Part shown: positions 16,719-27,047 of the stretch, piece by piece
Layout of the letters: the number at the start of each line of letters is the position of its first letter
How positions within the stretch are numbered: position 1 is the stretch's first letter
Assembly (NCBI RefSeq): GCF_014126615.1
Contig: NZ_CP059896.1
Coordinates: 2,118,501-2,182,500, forward strand
Direction: 5' to 3'
Source: Ciceribacter thiooxidans
GTDB lineage: Bacteria > Pseudomonadota > Alphaproteobacteria > Rhizobiales > Rhizobiaceae
Length of the DNA: 64,000 nucleotides
The notes under the pieces: generated by a model
Told to the model about the DNA's origin: nothing
The model's database searches: none
What the model saw: the letters and a program-made list of their open reading frames with translations, nothing else
Translations under genes and position numbers: made by a program

Positions 16719-18995
16719 TCAGCCTGAGAACTTGCCGCTTCTCGGGAAGCCCTTCGGTACCAGCCGCCCGGCGGAGGCGCGGTCGCCCAGCCATTCGACC
16801 AGTTCGTCCTTGCTCTTGGTGAAGACGCGCCCCGCACTGTCCTCCCAGGTCAGGCCATCGGCAATCGCGAAGCATTTCACGTCTGAGATGCCGCCGTCCT
16901 TGTAGCGCTGCAGGCGCACGCCCTTGCCGCGCGACATCTCCGGCACCTGCACGAGCGGAAAGACCAGGAGCTTGCGGTTTTCACCGACGACGGCGACATG
17001 GTCGCCTGCGACCGGCACGACGAGTTTCGTCTCGTCCGGCATGCCGACATTCATGATCTGCTTGCCCTTGCGGGTATTGGCGATCATCTCGCTTTCCGGG
17101 ATCACGAAACCGTTGCCTGCCGTGGAGGCGAGCAGGAGCTTGCGCGACGGATCGTGGACGAAGGCGGTCAGGACGTCCTGATCATTCTCCATGTCGACCA
17201 TGATGCGGATCGGCTCGCCGTGGCCGCGGCCGCCGGGCAGTTTGTCGCCGCCGAGCGTGAAGACCTTGCCGCCGGTGGTGACGAGCAGGATCTTGTCGGT
17301 CGTCTGCGCCGGGAACGCGACCCTGAGCCCGTCGCCCTCCTTGAAGGTGAGGCTCGACGTATCGGAAATATGGCCCTTGAGGGCACGGATCCAGCCCTTT
17401 TCCGAGACGACGACAGTGATCGGCTCCTTCTCGATCATCGCCTGCTGGATCGCCTCGATATCGGCGTCCGGCGCATTCGAGAACATTGTACGCCGGCGAC
17501 CGAGTTCCGTCGCCTTGGCATACTTCTTCTTGACCTCGCCGATCTCCCAGGCAACCGTCTGCCACTGCTTGTCGTCGGAGGCGAGCAGGGACTCGATCTC
17601 GGCCTTTTCGGCGGAGAGTTCCTCATGCTCCTTGCGGATCTCGAACTCCTCGAGCTTGCGCAGATTGCGCAGCCGCATATTGAGGATCGCCTCCGCCTGC
17701 ACGTCGGTCAGATCCCATTTGGCGATCATGACCGGCTTCGGCTCGTCCTCCTCACGGATGATGCGGATCACCTCGTCGAGGTTGAGATAGGCGATCAGCA
17801 GGCCGCCGAGAACCTCGAGGCGCCGGTCGATGGCGGCGAGCCTGAAACGCGAACGGCGGACGAGTACGTCCTTGCGGTGCTCGAGCCACTCCGTCAGGAC
17901 CTCGTTCAGGGCCATGACCTTCGGCACCTTGCCCATCGAGAGCACGTTCATGTTGAGCGGAATGCGGCTTTCGAGTTCCGTCAGCTTGAATAGCGATTCC
18001 ATCAGCAGCGTCGCGTCGACGGTACGGCTCTTCGGCACCAGCACGATGCGCACGTCCTCGGCCGACTCGTCGCGAATGTCTTCCAGCAACGGCAGCCTGC
18101 GGGCGATCAGCAGTTCGGCGATCTTTTCGATGAGCCGCGACTTCTGCACCTGGTAGGGAATCTGGGTGACGACGATCTGGTAGCCGCCACGACCGAGGTC
18201 CTCGGTCTCCCACTTCGCCCTGACGCGAAAACCGCCGCGGCCGGTGCGATACGTCTCGACCATGCTTTCGCGGCTCTCGATGATGATGCCGCCGGTCGGG
18301 AAATCCGGGCCTTCGATGCCGCCGCGCTGCGGGTTCGCCGGGTCGGCGATCAGTTCCTCGACGGTGGCACCGGGATTCTTGATGAGGTAGAGCGCCGCGT
18401 CGCAGATCTCATGGACGTTGTGCGACGGAATGGAGGTTGCCATGCCGACGGCAATCCCCGAGGAGCCGTTGGCGAGCAGGTTCGGGAAGGCGCCCGGCAG
18501 AACGACCGGTTCCTCATCTTCCTCGTTGTATGTCGGGCGGAAGTCGACGGCATCCTGGTCGATGCCTTCGAGCAGAAGCGCCGCGACCTCGGTCATTCGC
18601 GCCTCGGTGTAACGGTAGGCGGCGGCACTGTCGCCGTCGATATTGCCGAAATTGCCCTGCCCGTCGACGACAGGATAGCGTTGCGAGAAGTCCTGCGCGA
18701 GACGCACCAGCGCATCGTAGACAGACTGGTCGCCATGCGGATGGAACTTGCCGATGACGTCGCCGACGATGCGGGCGCACTTCTTGAAGGCCGAATTTGG
18801 CCGGATGCCCATTTCGCTCATCGCATGGATGATGCGCCGGTGCACCGGCTTCAGTCCGTCGCGCACGTCCGGGAGTGCGCGGTGCATGATCGTCGACAGC
18901 GCATAGGCAAGGTAGCGCTCCTCGAGCGCCGCCCTCAAATCCACCGGTTGAATATTGTCGCCGCCGTCACCGGGCGGCAAAAGGCTCTTTCCCAT
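16719..18995 (-). CDS. parC: DNA topoisomerase IV subunit A
   Basis: Type IIA topoisomerase subunit that decatenates daughter chromosomes together with ParE. It has 758 residues, normal for alphaproteobacteria. The breakage-reunion domain contains [22 protein letters not shown] sequence (here [18 protein letters not shown]) and the active-site tyrosine in [10 protein letters not shown]. The C-terminal beta-pinwheel repeats include [12 protein letters not shown] and a late NRKLLVFPL strand. In the quinolone-resistance region, [13 protein letters not shown] places Gln where E. coli ParC has Ser80 and Asp at the Glu84 position. The gene stands alone, divergent from the secreted-protein gene at 19215. 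Confidence 0.96.
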   Translation of the reverse strand: MGKSLLPPGDGGDNIQPVDLRAALEERYLAYALSTIMHRALPDVRDGLKPVHRRIIHAMSEMGIRPNSAFKKCARIVGDVIGKFHPHGDQSVYDALVRLAQDFSQRYPVVDGQGNFGNIDGDSAAAYRYTEARMTEVAALLLEGIDQDAVDFRPTYNEEDEEPVVLPGAFPNLLANGSSGIAVGMATSIPSHNVHEICDAALYLIKNPGATVEELIADPANPQRGGIEGPDFPTGGIIIESRESMVETYRTGRGGFRVRAKWETEDLGRGGYQIVVTQIPYQVQKSRLIEKIAELLIARRLPLLEDIRDESAEDVRIVLVPKSRTVDATLLMESLFKLTELESRIPLNMNVLSMGKVPKVMALNEVLTEWLEHRKDVLVRRSRFRLAAIDRRLEVLGGLLIAYLNLDEVIRIIREEDEPKPVMIAKWDLTDVQAEAILNMRLRNLRKLEEFEIRKEHEELSAEKAEIESLLASDDKQWQTVAWEIGEVKKKYAKATELGRRRTMFSNAPDADIEAIQQAMIEKEPITVVVSEKGWIRALKGHISDTSSLTFKEGDGLRVAFPAQTTDKILLVTTGGKVFTLGGDKLPGGRGHGEPIRIMVDMENDQDVLTAFVHDPSRKLLLASTAGNGFVIPESEMIANTRKGKQIMNVGMPDETKLVVPVAGDHVAVVGENRKLLVFPLVQVPEMSRGKGVRLQRYKDGGISDVKCFAIADGLTWEDSAGRVFTKSKDELVEWLGDRASAGRLVPKGFPRSGKFSG

Positions 18996-19214
18996 GTACC
19001 CTTGCTAGCGGAGATGACCCCGGACGGCAAGGAATCCGGCCGATCCGATTGTGGATTACGACCGTTTCGGGACATAGCGCCGCAGCGATGCCCGATGCGC
19101 GGTTAACCTTGCCGGAACGGCCCAACTTTCCCGCTATACTTCTCCCGCAGCAGACAGTAGGCTCCCGCCCAACCAAAAGGTTCAGTGATTACACCGATTT
19201 CAAGAGGATTCATT

Positions 19215-20408
19215 ATGACAACGTCCCGGGCGACCACTCTTTTCCTCGCCGGAACCTTCCTGACCTCTCTCTCCGGCCATGCCTGGGCGCTGGACGGCCA
19301 GGACCTGCTGAAGAAGATCAACGCCGCCTATGCGGCCGGCAGCGCGACGATCTCGGCCGAGTCGGTCGAAGTCACCGGCAGCGACGTCCTGCTGAAGGGC
19401 GCCAAGTTCACGACGCTCGGCGAGAACCAGTCGAGCGTCAAACTCGGTGACCTGACGCTGAAGAACGTATCCGAGGAAGACGGCGGCGCCTATTCCATCG
19501 AGCGCATCGACTTTCCCCCGGTCAATTTCACCGAAGAGAAGTCGAGCGTAACGGTCGAGGACCTCTACCTCGCCGGCGTCTGGGTGCCCGGCAGCACCGA
19601 AGGCAACGACCTTTCCTCGATGATGCTCTACGAAGAGGCTCATAGCGGCCCGGTCAAGGTCGTCGTCGACGGCAAGGAAGTCTTCTCCATGGCCGAAGCG
19701 AGCGGCACGCTCGATGTCGCCGAGGACGAGGAGTCGATGAGCTTCGAGGCCGACATCAGCGGCATCAAGGCCGATCTCGCCTCGGTCGAGGACGCCAAGA
19801 GCAAGGAAGCCATCGAGGCTCTCAACCTCAAGACGATCGACGGCGAAGTCACCATGAAGGGCAGCTGGGAACTCGCCACCGGCACCATCAAGGTCGAGGA
19901 ATACGCCTTCGACTTCGCCAATGTCGGCATGCTGAACTTCGCCTTCAGCGTTTCCGGCTACACTATGGACCTCGTAAAGCAGCTGCAGGAGACTGCCCGC
20001 ACGATGCAGTCCCAGCCGAAGAACGAGCAGGCACAGCAGGCCGCCGGCCTCGCCATGCTCGGGCTGATGCAGCAGATGTCGTTCAACAATGCCGAAATCC
20101 GCTTCGAGGACGACGGTATCACCAGCCGTGGACTGGAATATGCCGGCAAGCAGCAGGGTACCTCTGGCGCGGACATGGCACAGATGGTCAAGGCCATGGT
20201 GCCGATCATGCTCGGACAGGCCAATCTCGGCGCCTTCGCCAACGAGGTCTCCGCGGCAGTCAATACATACATCGACGACCCGAACAGCCTGACGATCTCC
20301 GCCACCCCGGAAAAGCCCGTGCCCTTCCCGATGATCATGGGCGCCGCCATGGGGGCTCCGGACACGCTGCCGAAGGTGCTCGGCGCCAAGGTGACGGCGA
20401 ACGACTGA
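19215..20408 (+). CDS. Secreted protein of unknown function
   Basis: A 397-residue protein with a clear signal peptide (TTLFLAGTFLTSLSGHAWA, cleavage likely before LDG) and no later membrane segment. The mature protein is acidic and rich in alternating beta-strand-like segments such as SVEVTGSDVLLKGAKFTTLG and SSVKLGDLTLKNVSEEDGGAY. A Gln-rich helical stretch (about 255-295) precedes the C-terminus. It is probably periplasmic or outer-membrane associated. I do not recognise a characterised family. The ATG at 19215 has AAGAGG eight bases upstream and gives a cleaner signal peptide than the longer frame from 19185. It is monocistronic, divergent from parC. Confidence 0.82.
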   Translation: MTTSRATTLFLAGTFLTSLSGHAWALDGQDLLKKINAAYAAGSATISAESVEVTGSDVLLKGAKFTTLGENQSSVKLGDLTLKNVSEEDGGAYSIERIDFPPVNFTEEKSSVTVEDLYLAGVWVPGSTEGNDLSSMMLYEEAHSGPVKVVVDGKEVFSMAEASGTLDVAEDEESMSFEADISGIKADLASVEDAKSKEAIEALNLKTIDGEVTMKGSWELATGTIKVEEYAFDFANVGMLNFAFSVSGYTMDLVKQLQETARTMQSQPKNEQAQQAAGLAMLGLMQQMSFNNAEIRFEDDGITSRGLEYAGKQQGTSGADMAQMVKAMVPIMLGQANLGAFANEVSAAVNTYIDDPNSLTISATPEKPVPFPMIMGAAMGAPDTLPKVLGAKVTAND

Positions 20409-20439
20409 CGAACCGTTTCGCCAAAACATTTTTTGCTCT

Positions 20440-20469
20440 CGAAAGGGCGCGGCTTGCCGCGCCCTTTCG
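20440..20469. terminator. Perfect 14-bp hairpin after the secreted-protein gene
   Basis: CGAAAGGGCGCGGC pairs perfectly with GCCGCGCCCTTTCG around a two-base centre, 31 bases past the stop codon at 20408. The strong stem argues for a terminator, but the bases after it (TCACGG) are not a U tract. A T run lies on its 5' side instead. Confidence 0.55.
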
Positions 20470-20566
20470 TCACGGATAGTGGTACTTTCAGCGCCGCGCG
20501 ATTGACGGGACCGACCCGTGCCGCCAATCCTTGGTTGCTCATCGACAACCATGGATTTATCGCGCA

Positions 20567-21976
20567 ATGTTTGCCTGGCGGCCACGACCGGTCGAGATCA
20601 CCGAAAAACTGAACGATAACTCGTTCGAGCCCGCGCACGCCGCCTATTACGACGGCAAGAGCGGCGACTGGCTCCGGCTCCTGTTGCAGGCGCGCGTCGA
20701 CTTCCTGTCGATCTGGCGCCCCGCCGATTTCACCGAGCGGGTGACGGCCACCCGCGTGCTGGGCCGGCAGATCGTACTGGTCAACGCGCCGGATCTCATC
20801 CGCCAGGTCGTGGTGAAGCGGCACGAGAATTATGAGCGCAAGAGCCCGCAGATGCGCCGGGCGCTGGAATACCTGCTCGGCGACGGCCTCTTCATTTCCG
20901 ACGGAGAGACGTGGAAACAGCGGCGCGCGCTCGTCAACGACATCGTCCACACCAACCGGGTGCCGAGCTTCGGCCCGGTGATGGAAAAGACTGCCGGCGA
21001 ACTCGTCGAACGCTGGAGCCGGATGCCGGACGGCGCGAGCGTCAATGTGCTGCACGAGATGGCGGGACTGACGGCGGAGATCATCGCGCGCAGCGTCTTC
21101 GGCAACAATCTCGGCAAGGAGAGCGCCGATGCCGTCACCGACAGCTTCACGAGCTACCAGTCACTGATCGACTCCATCAATCTCGGTTATTTCATCGGCT
21201 TCGACGAAGGCCTGCCGGTCCTCCGTACGCCATCGCTCCGCCGCTCGGTCAAGCGCATCCACCGCATCATCGACAAGGTGGTGGAGGACCATCTCGCGGG
21301 ACGCGGCGACCATAACTCCATGGTCGAACTGCTGATCCGCCGGCAGGAGCGCAGCCCTGAACTGAAGCTGGACCTCGTCGCGCTCCGCAACGAGGCGGCG
21401 ACGATCTTCATGGCCGGACACGAGACGACGGCAGCAACGCTCACCTGGGCCTGGTACCTGCTGTCGCGCGCTGGCTGGGCGGAACAGGCGGTGCATGAGG
21501 AAATCGCCCGCGTCTGCGGCGACCGCATGCCGACCATCGACGACGTGCCGAACCTCGACTATTGCCGCGCGGTGATCGAAGAAACGCTCCGGCTCTATCC
21601 GCCGGTGCCGATCCTCGCCCGCCAGACGAAACAGGCCGACACCATCGGCGACATGCCGATCGAACCGGCCTCGCTGGTGCTCATCGTGCCCTGGCTCCTG
21701 CACCGCACGCCGAGCCTCTTCGAGGACCCTCATCTCTTCCGGCCCGAGCGCTTCCTCGACGGTCGCCGGCCCGTTCCCTACAGCTATATTCCGTTCGCCA
21801 GCGGCCCGCGGGTGTGCCCGGGCATGAACTTCGGCCTCACCGAGGCGATCCTCTGCCTTGCAGTCCTTGCCCAGCGTTTCCGCGTTCGCGTCGATGCCGG
21901 CCACAAGGTGGAACCGCTCTGCCGCCTCACCCTGCGCCCGAAGGGCGGGCTGCCGGTGACGCTGCACCGGCGCTGA
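20567..21976 (+). CDS. Cytochrome P450, fatty-acid-hydroxylase-like class
   Basis: A 469-residue soluble P450 mono-oxygenase. The I-helix oxygen-activation motif AGHETTA, the K-helix ExxR in EETLRLYPPVP, and the heme-binding loop FASGPRVCPG (Cys about 417) are all present. The C-helix WKQRR motif after GDGLFISDGE resembles the CYP102/CYP4-like clan that hydroxylates fatty acyl chains. A TTG 12 codons upstream could start translation, but the ATG at 20567 is preferred. It lies 12 bases before an LpxL-like acyltransferase gene. No dedicated ferredoxin or reductase gene is adjacent. A role in modifying an acyl chain used by the neighbour is inference. Confidence 0.92.
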   Translation: MFAWRPRPVEITEKLNDNSFEPAHAAYYDGKSGDWLRLLLQARVDFLSIWRPADFTERVTATRVLGRQIVLVNAPDLIRQVVVKRHENYERKSPQMRRALEYLLGDGLFISDGETWKQRRALVNDIVHTNRVPSFGPVMEKTAGELVERWSRMPDGASVNVLHEMAGLTAEIIARSVFGNNLGKESADAVTDSFTSYQSLIDSINLGYFIGFDEGLPVLRTPSLRRSVKRIHRIIDKVVEDHLAGRGDHNSMVELLIRRQERSPELKLDLVALRNEAATIFMAGHETTAATLTWAWYLLSRAGWAEQAVHEEIARVCGDRMPTIDDVPNLDYCRAVIEETLRLYPPVPILARQTKQADTIGDMPIEPASLVLIVPWLLHRTPSLFEDPHLFRPERFLDGRRPVPYSYIPFASGPRVCPGMNFGLTEAILCLAVLAQRFRVRVDAGHKVEPLCRLTLRPKGGLPVTLHRR

Positions 21977-21988
21977 AGGAGACCGACA

Positions 21989-22996
21989 ATGGCATCGGAA
22001 GACAAGACATCGAGCGCGAAAGCGGCCAAGCGCAAGGCGTGGATCTATTCGGAGGAACAGCGGCCTGCATTCGCCGACTGGTTCGCCGGTGGCGACCGAC
22101 GCAAGCGCTTCGTCCGCTACTGGTTTTCGGACAACGTCTGGAACCTCCTACACCTTGCCGGGCATTTCGGGCTGAAGCTGCTGCCGATGGACGCGTGCTC
22201 CCGGTTCGGCGCCCGGCTCGGCATCTATGCCATCCCCCGCTTTCACAAGGTCGCGGAGAAACGTGCGCGCGCCAATATCGCCCAATTGTGCCCGCACTTG
22301 AACGGCGATGAAAAGGAAGCGCTCTTCCTGAAGAACTGCCGCACGCAGGGACGCCTGATGACCGAATTCTCCGTCATCAATCGCCTCAACCGGCACCCCG
22401 AGCGGATCGGCATCCACAACATCGAATGGGTGATTGATGCCGCCAAGCGCGGCCCCGTCATCTTCGTCGGCATGCATCTCGGCAATTGGGAGATCGGCCC
22501 GATCATTCTGCACCGTGTCGGGCTGGTGCCCTACATCAACTACACCCCGCCGCCGGGGCGCGCCAAGGCCTGGATTGCCGACCGCGTCCGACGCAAGAAC
22601 TGGCTGAACTTCCTGCCGCCCGGTCTTGAAGGCATACGGCCCGCCGTGCGCGTGCTGAAAAGCGGCGGCATCGTCTCGGCCTTCTGCGACGAGGGCGTCA
22701 ACGGCAAGATCCGCGGTCCGCTGTTCGGCCGCAAGCCGCATCTCGAAGGCAATCTGGCGATGACCATTCGCCTGGCGCGGATGACCGGGGCAACGCTCTG
22801 CCCCTGGTACAATCTGCGCACGGACGGCTTCCGCTTCGAGGCCTATGCGCTGCCGCCGATCGTGCTGCCGCCGGAGGAGAAGAACGGCGAACGCCTGCTC
22901 GACGATATCCAGTTGCTCAACGACGCGATCGAGCCTGTGATCCGCGAGCATCTGGATCAGTGGTTCTTCCTCGACAATGCGCTTGTGAGGGAGTGA
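21989..22996 (+). CDS. Lysophospholipid/lipid A-type acyltransferase (LPLAT family)
   Basis: A 335-residue protein of the LpxL/HtrB-like family. The catalytic HX4E motif is seen as HLGNWE (His163, Glu168) after GPVIFVGM. A second block is SGGIVSAFCDEGVNGKIRGP, where the family usually has a D-Q-type motif, followed by FFGRKP-like LFGRKPHLEG. It should act at the inner membrane, transferring an acyl chain to a glycolipid or lipid. The hydrophobic N-terminal segment follows NVWNLLHLAG. An AAGGAG site sits eight bases before the ATG, inside the 12-base gap after the P450, so the two are almost certainly one operon. It is not necessarily the primary lauroyltransferase. Confidence 0.88.
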   Translation: MASEDKTSSAKAAKRKAWIYSEEQRPAFADWFAGGDRRKRFVRYWFSDNVWNLLHLAGHFGLKLLPMDACSRFGARLGIYAIPRFHKVAEKRARANIAQLCPHLNGDEKEALFLKNCRTQGRLMTEFSVINRLNRHPERIGIHNIEWVIDAAKRGPVIFVGMHLGNWEIGPIILHRVGLVPYINYTPPPGRAKAWIADRVRRKNWLNFLPPGLEGIRPAVRVLKSGGIVSAFCDEGVNGKIRGPLFGRKPHLEGNLAMTIRLARMTGATLCPWYNLRTDGFRFEAYALPPIVLPPEEKNGERLLDDIQLLNDAIEPVIREHLDQWFFLDNALVRE

Positions 22997-23099
22997 CGCG
23001 ATTCCTCATCGACCCGTCCCTATTGTTGAGCTTCCGTGCATCGGGAAGTTTAGATGCCCCGACTGCGCGCTTGAAATTCCAGCCTGGCGATCTTCCGGG

Positions 23100-23432
23100 A
23101 TGAGCCAGATCTGCCCGCATTTCTACTGCTCAGAATGCAGCAACGCAATTTTCCGCAGAGAAGACCAGCGCTTGGCATGGGACAGTGAAAGCCAGGAGGT
23201 GTTGGAGAAGATTGCGTCAACACTTCCCGCTTGCGGATGCGGTGGAAGGTTCGTGCCCGGCGCAAATCCGAAATGCCCGCGCTGCAGGCACGAATTTCGT
23301 CATCAATCATCGACGCTCAAGCGATTAAGCGATCCGCACGTTATTTTAGTCGATGGTGCGGAGATGTACGGAGACGACGGACCGGAATATCGTGCCGTAA
23401 TTGCGACCGATAGCGCCAAGATAGAACATTGA
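23100..23432 (+). CDS. Zinc-ribbon protein of unknown function, start uncertain
   Basis: From the ATG at 23100 the product has 110 residues with paired cysteines CPHF-YCSEC near the N-terminus and a second set CGCGGRF and NPKCPRCRHEF, typical zinc ribbons. The same frame is open back to 22989 and upstream encodes KFRCPDCALEIPAW, a CxxC knuckle that would complete the first ribbon. No ATG, GTG or TTG exists in that extension (an ATT at 23022 is the only near-start). The ATG has a poor ribosome binding site. GC content is clearly lower than in the neighbours, suggesting recent acquisition or a decaying gene. I do not know its function. Confidence 0.6.
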   Translation: MSQICPHFYCSECSNAIFRREDQRLAWDSESQEVLEKIASTLPACGCGGRFVPGANPKCPRCRHEFRHQSSTLKRLSDPHVILVDGAEMYGDDGPEYRAVIATDSAKIEH

Positions 23433-23652
23433 AGCACTGAACCGCCACCTCCGCAGCCTCGCTTTCCGTGAGCCACGCGAAGTCGGCGAAGAGAAATGGA
23501 TGCTTTGGCAGACCATATCGTTGGCAATAACCTGCTGCAGACAATTCAGCGGAACAACCTGTTGGAATGGCCCTGAAGGCGACATTATCCGCGCACGGGC
23601 CGAGGTCATGGCCAATGTCGTTCCTGGAGAAATGAACCTCTTGGAGAAGCTC

Positions 23653-23690
23653 AAAAAGAAGGCCCCAAAAGCAAGAGCTTCCGGGGCCTT
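23653..23690 (-). terminator. Rho-independent terminator of aspS
   Basis: On the minus strand AAGGCCCC pairs with GGGGCCTT around a smaller nested AAGC/GCTT hairpin with a TCTT loop, followed by a CTTTTT run. It begins about 22 bases after the aspS stop codon. Confidence 0.88.
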
Positions 23691-23712
23691 TCTGATATCA
23701 GCGAGGATCGGC

Positions 23713-25503
23713 TCAGTCCTTTTTCGGCTGCGGAACGACGCGCAGCGCGAGTTCGCGCAGCTGCGTCGGGGTCGCTTCCGAGGGCGCGTTCATCAAGAGG
23801 TCCTGCGCCTGCTGGTTCATCGGGAACAGCGTCACCTCGCGGAGGTTCTTCGCGCCGACGAGCAGCATCACCACGCGGTCGATGCCGGCTGCCATGCCGC
23901 CGTGCGGCGGGGCGCCGTACTGGAAAGCGCGGTACATGCCGCCGAAGCGTTCCTCGACGTCGTCCCTGGAAAGGCCGACCATCTCGAAGGCCTTGACCAT
24001 CAGTTCCGGCGACTGGTTACGGATCGACCCGGAGGCGATCTCGAAGCCGTTGCAGACCATGTCGTACTGGTAGGCCTTGATCGACAGCGGATCGGCGCCT
24101 TCCAGTGCCTCCATGCCGCCCTGCGGCATCGAGAACGGGTTGTGGGCGAAGTCAATCTTCTTCTCTTCCTCGTTCCATTCGAAGAACGGGAAGTCGACGA
24201 TCCAGCACAGTTCGAAGCGGTCGCGGTCGATGAGGTTCAGTTCCTCGGCGGCGCGGTTGCGCGCTTCGCCGGCGAACTTGTAGAACTTCGCCGGTTCGCC
24301 GGCGACGAAGAAGCAGGCGTCGCCCTCGTCGAGGCCGAGCTGCGTGCGGATCGCTTCGGTGCGTTCCTCTCCGATGTTCTTGGCGAGCGGGCCGGCCCCT
24401 TCGAGGACCGCGCCTTCCTGGCGCCAGAAGATGTAGCCGAGGCCCGGCTGGCCCTGCTGCTGCGCCCAGCCGTTCATCCGGTCACAGAAGGCGCGCGAAC
24501 CGCCGGTTTTCGCCGGTATCGCCCAGACCTCGACCTTCGGGTTCGAGGCAATCATGTTGGCGAAGACCTTGAAGCCCGAACCGGCGAAATGCTCGGTCAC
24601 GCTTTCCATGATAATCGGGTTGCGCAGGTCCGGCTTGTCGGAACCGTATTTGCGGATCGCCTCGTCATAGGGGATGCGCGGGAATTCCTGCGTCACCGGC
24701 TTGCCGTCGGCGAACTGCTCGAAGACGCCGCGCATGACGGGTTCCATGGTCGTCCAGACGTCTTCCTGGGTGACGAAGCTCATCTCCAGGTCGAGCTGGT
24801 AGAATTCGCCCGGCAGGCGGTCGGCACGCGGGTCCTCGTCGCGGAAGCACGGTGCGATCTGGAAATAGCGGTCGAAGCCGGCGACCATCAGCAGCTGCTT
24901 GTACTGCTGCGGCGCCTGCGGCAGGGCGAAGAACTTGCCCTGATGGATGCGGGAAGGCACGAGAAAGTCACGGGCGCCTTCCGGCGAAGAGGCGGTCAGG
25001 ATCGGCGTCGAATATTCGGCAAAACCGATCTCGCCCATGCGCCGGCGCATGTCGGCGATGATCTGGGTGCGCTTGACGATGTTCCTGTGCAGCGTCTCGC
25101 GGCGCAGGTCGAGGAAGCGATACTTGAGGCGCACGTCTTCCGGATAGTCCGGCTCGCCGAAGACCGGCAGCGGCAGTTCCTTGGCCGCCGACAGGACTTC
25201 GATCTCCTGGGCGTAGAGCTCGATTTCGCCGGTCGGCATGTTCTTGTTGATCGTGTCTTCCGACCGGGCCTTGACGAGGCCGTCGATGCGGATGACCCAT
25301 TCGCCGCGCACGGTTTCCGCGAGCTTGAAAGCCGGGCTGTCCGGATCGGCGACGACCTGGGTGATGCCGTAGTGGTCGCGCAGGTCGATGAAGAGCACAC
25401 CGCCGTGGTCGCGGACGCGATGAACCCAGCCGGAAAGCCGGACGGTGTTGCCGACATCGGACTTGCGGAGAGCGGCACAGGTGTGGCTGCGGTAACGATG
25501 CAT
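23713..25503 (-). CDS. aspS: Aspartate-tRNA ligase
   Basis: Class II aminoacyl-tRNA synthetase, 596 residues. The N-terminal OB-fold anticodon-binding domain starts [19 protein letters not shown] and contains [11 protein letters not shown]. Motif 2 is seen as [17 protein letters not shown] and motif 3 as GIDRVVMLL near the C-terminus. A GAD insertion domain (about 290-400) marks it as the bacterial type. Alphaproteobacterial AspRS is often non-discriminating and also charges tRNA-Asn; I cannot decide that here. The frame extends upstream, but the ATG at 25503 with AGGA nine bases before it matches the family start. Confidence 0.96.
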   Translation of the reverse strand: MHRYRSHTCAALRKSDVGNTVRLSGWVHRVRDHGGVLFIDLRDHYGITQVVADPDSPAFKLAETVRGEWVIRIDGLVKARSEDTINKNMPTGEIELYAQEIEVLSAAKELPLPVFGEPDYPEDVRLKYRFLDLRRETLHRNIVKRTQIIADMRRRMGEIGFAEYSTPILTASSPEGARDFLVPSRIHQGKFFALPQAPQQYKQLLMVAGFDRYFQIAPCFRDEDPRADRLPGEFYQLDLEMSFVTQEDVWTTMEPVMRGVFEQFADGKPVTQEFPRIPYDEAIRKYGSDKPDLRNPIIMESVTEHFAGSGFKVFANMIASNPKVEVWAIPAKTGGSRAFCDRMNGWAQQQGQPGLGYIFWRQEGAVLEGAGPLAKNIGEERTEAIRTQLGLDEGDACFFVAGEPAKFYKFAGEARNRAAEELNLIDRDRFELCWIVDFPFFEWNEEEKKIDFAHNPFSMPQGGMEALEGADPLSIKAYQYDMVCNGFEIASGSIRNQSPELMVKAFEMVGLSRDDVEERFGGMYRAFQYGAPPHGGMAAGIDRVVMLLVGAKNLREVTLFPMNQQAQDLLMNAPSEATPTQLRELALRVVPQPKKD

Positions 25504-25724
25504 TTTGCTAAATCCTGGACTTGGGCGCCGGCAAGAAAGGCGGAAAAGCGCCCCGAACTGCCGAGAGAAAATCGGGCGGAAAAGCGCACGTGCCGTCCGA
25601 TTTGTCAAGGCTGGAGCAGATATGGTCGCTATTTCGGCTGTAACGGCAGAACCCTCTGGTCTAGAAGTGGCATCCTGTCTCGGCAGCGACTCAGAGACGG
25701 CACCGCCAATCCGCCCAGGCCCTC

Positions 25725-26960
25725 ATGAACGACATCCGCCCGCTCATTCCCCTGCTCATCACCGCCGGCATCCTGATCGGGGGCAACGGCCTGCAGGGCA
25801 CGTTCATCTCGCTCCGTGCGCTCCAGGAGGGATTTTCCACCTCCACCATCGGGGTGATCGGCACCGGCTACAATATCGGCTTTGCGATCGGCTGCATCTA
25901 CGTCACCCGCATCATCCGTTCGATCGGCCATATCCGCACCTTCTCCGCGCTCGCAGCAATCGCCTCCGCCGCCTCGATCTCGATGCTGCTTGCGATCCAT
26001 CCGGCCTCGTGGTTCGCGATGCGGTTGCTGCAGGGCCTCTGCTTCGCAGGTCTCTTCGCGGTCGTCGAAAGCTGGCTCAACGCCCGCGTCACCAACGCCA
26101 CGCGCGCCCGCACGCTTTCCGTCTACCGCTTCGTCGACCTCGGCGCGGTAACGCTCGCGCAATACCTGATCCCGGCCGTCGGCATCAGCGGATTCGAGCT
26201 CTTCGCAATCGTCTCGATGGCGCTCACCCTTTCGCTCGTACCGATCTCGTTTGCCGACCGATCGAGCCCGGAAGCTCCGGAGGCGGTGCGCTTCGACCTG
26301 AAACTGCTCTGGAAGGTCTCACCGCTCGCGACGGTCGGCTGCATCGTCGTTGGGCTCACCAATTCAACCTTCCGCTCGCTCGGGCCGATCTATGCCGACG
26401 GCATCGGCTTTTCCGTGACGTCGATCGCCACTTTCATGAGCCTCGGCATCTTCGCGGGCGTCGTGCTGCAATACCCGCTCGGCCACTATTCCGACAAGCT
26501 CGACCGCCGGCGGATCATCCTGATCGCCACTTTCGGCGCCTTCGCCGCGGGGCTCTTCATCACCTTCGTCGCCGGAACGAACGAACTGCTGAACTATGTC
26601 GGCATCTTCATCTTCGGGGCCTTCGCGATGCCGCTCTATTCGCTCTGCTCGGCGCATGCCAACGACCACGCGGCACCCGGGCAGCATGCGCTCGTCTCCG
26701 CCGGCACGCTGTTCTTCTGGTCGGCCGGTGCCGTGGTCGGGCCGCTTTTCGCCTCCTTCATGCTCGACTACTTCGGGCCGCAGGCGCTTTTCATCTACAC
26801 GACCGTCGTGCTCGGCGTGTTCATGGTCTACACGCTGCTCCGGATGACCGTCCGCGAAGGAGTACCCGCCACCGCGCGGCGGCCGCGCTTCCGCAACCTC
26901 CTGCGCACCTCGACCTTCTTCAGCAAACTCGCGGCGCCACCTTCCGAGAAACAGGACTGA
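25725..26960 (+). CDS. MFS transporter, YcaD-like
   Basis: A 411-residue protein with twelve predicted membrane segments. N-terminal features include ALQEGFSTSTIGVIGTGYNI and the loop RIIRSIGHIRTF. The motif LQGLCFAGLFAVVESWLNAR is characteristic of the YcaD-like MFS group. The second half has GHYSDKLDRRRIIL as the repeat of the basic loop motif. The C-terminal tail is basic and cytosolic. It stands upstream of a multicopper oxidase gene with an 87-base gap, divergent from aspS. The substrate is unknown. Confidence 0.85.
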   Translation: MNDIRPLIPLLITAGILIGGNGLQGTFISLRALQEGFSTSTIGVIGTGYNIGFAIGCIYVTRIIRSIGHIRTFSALAAIASAASISMLLAIHPASWFAMRLLQGLCFAGLFAVVESWLNARVTNATRARTLSVYRFVDLGAVTLAQYLIPAVGISGFELFAIVSMALTLSLVPISFADRSSPEAPEAVRFDLKLLWKVSPLATVGCIVVGLTNSTFRSLGPIYADGIGFSVTSIATFMSLGIFAGVVLQYPLGHYSDKLDRRRIILIATFGAFAAGLFITFVAGTNELLNYVGIFIFGAFAMPLYSLCSAHANDHAAPGQHALVSAGTLFFWSAGAVVGPLFASFMLDYFGPQALFIYTTVVLGVFMVYTLLRMTVREGVPATARRPRFRNLLRTSTFFSKLAAPPSEKQD

Positions 26961-27047
26961 CTGCGGCAGTTTGGTGGACGATGCCGTATTGATGAATTTT
27001 CCTCTCAACTTTAAAAGAGAAGAAATGTCATCAGTCCGGTATCCCGA

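Noticed and set aside
23346..23654. Minus-strand frames downstream of the zinc-ribbon gene
   Set aside because: Three overlapping short frames exist, none with a ribosome binding site or family resemblance; part overlaps the zinc-ribbon gene antisense.
23500..25728. Plus-strand open frame of about 742 codons
   Set aside because: It is the mirror of aspS; GC-rich codon bias leaves the opposite frame open.
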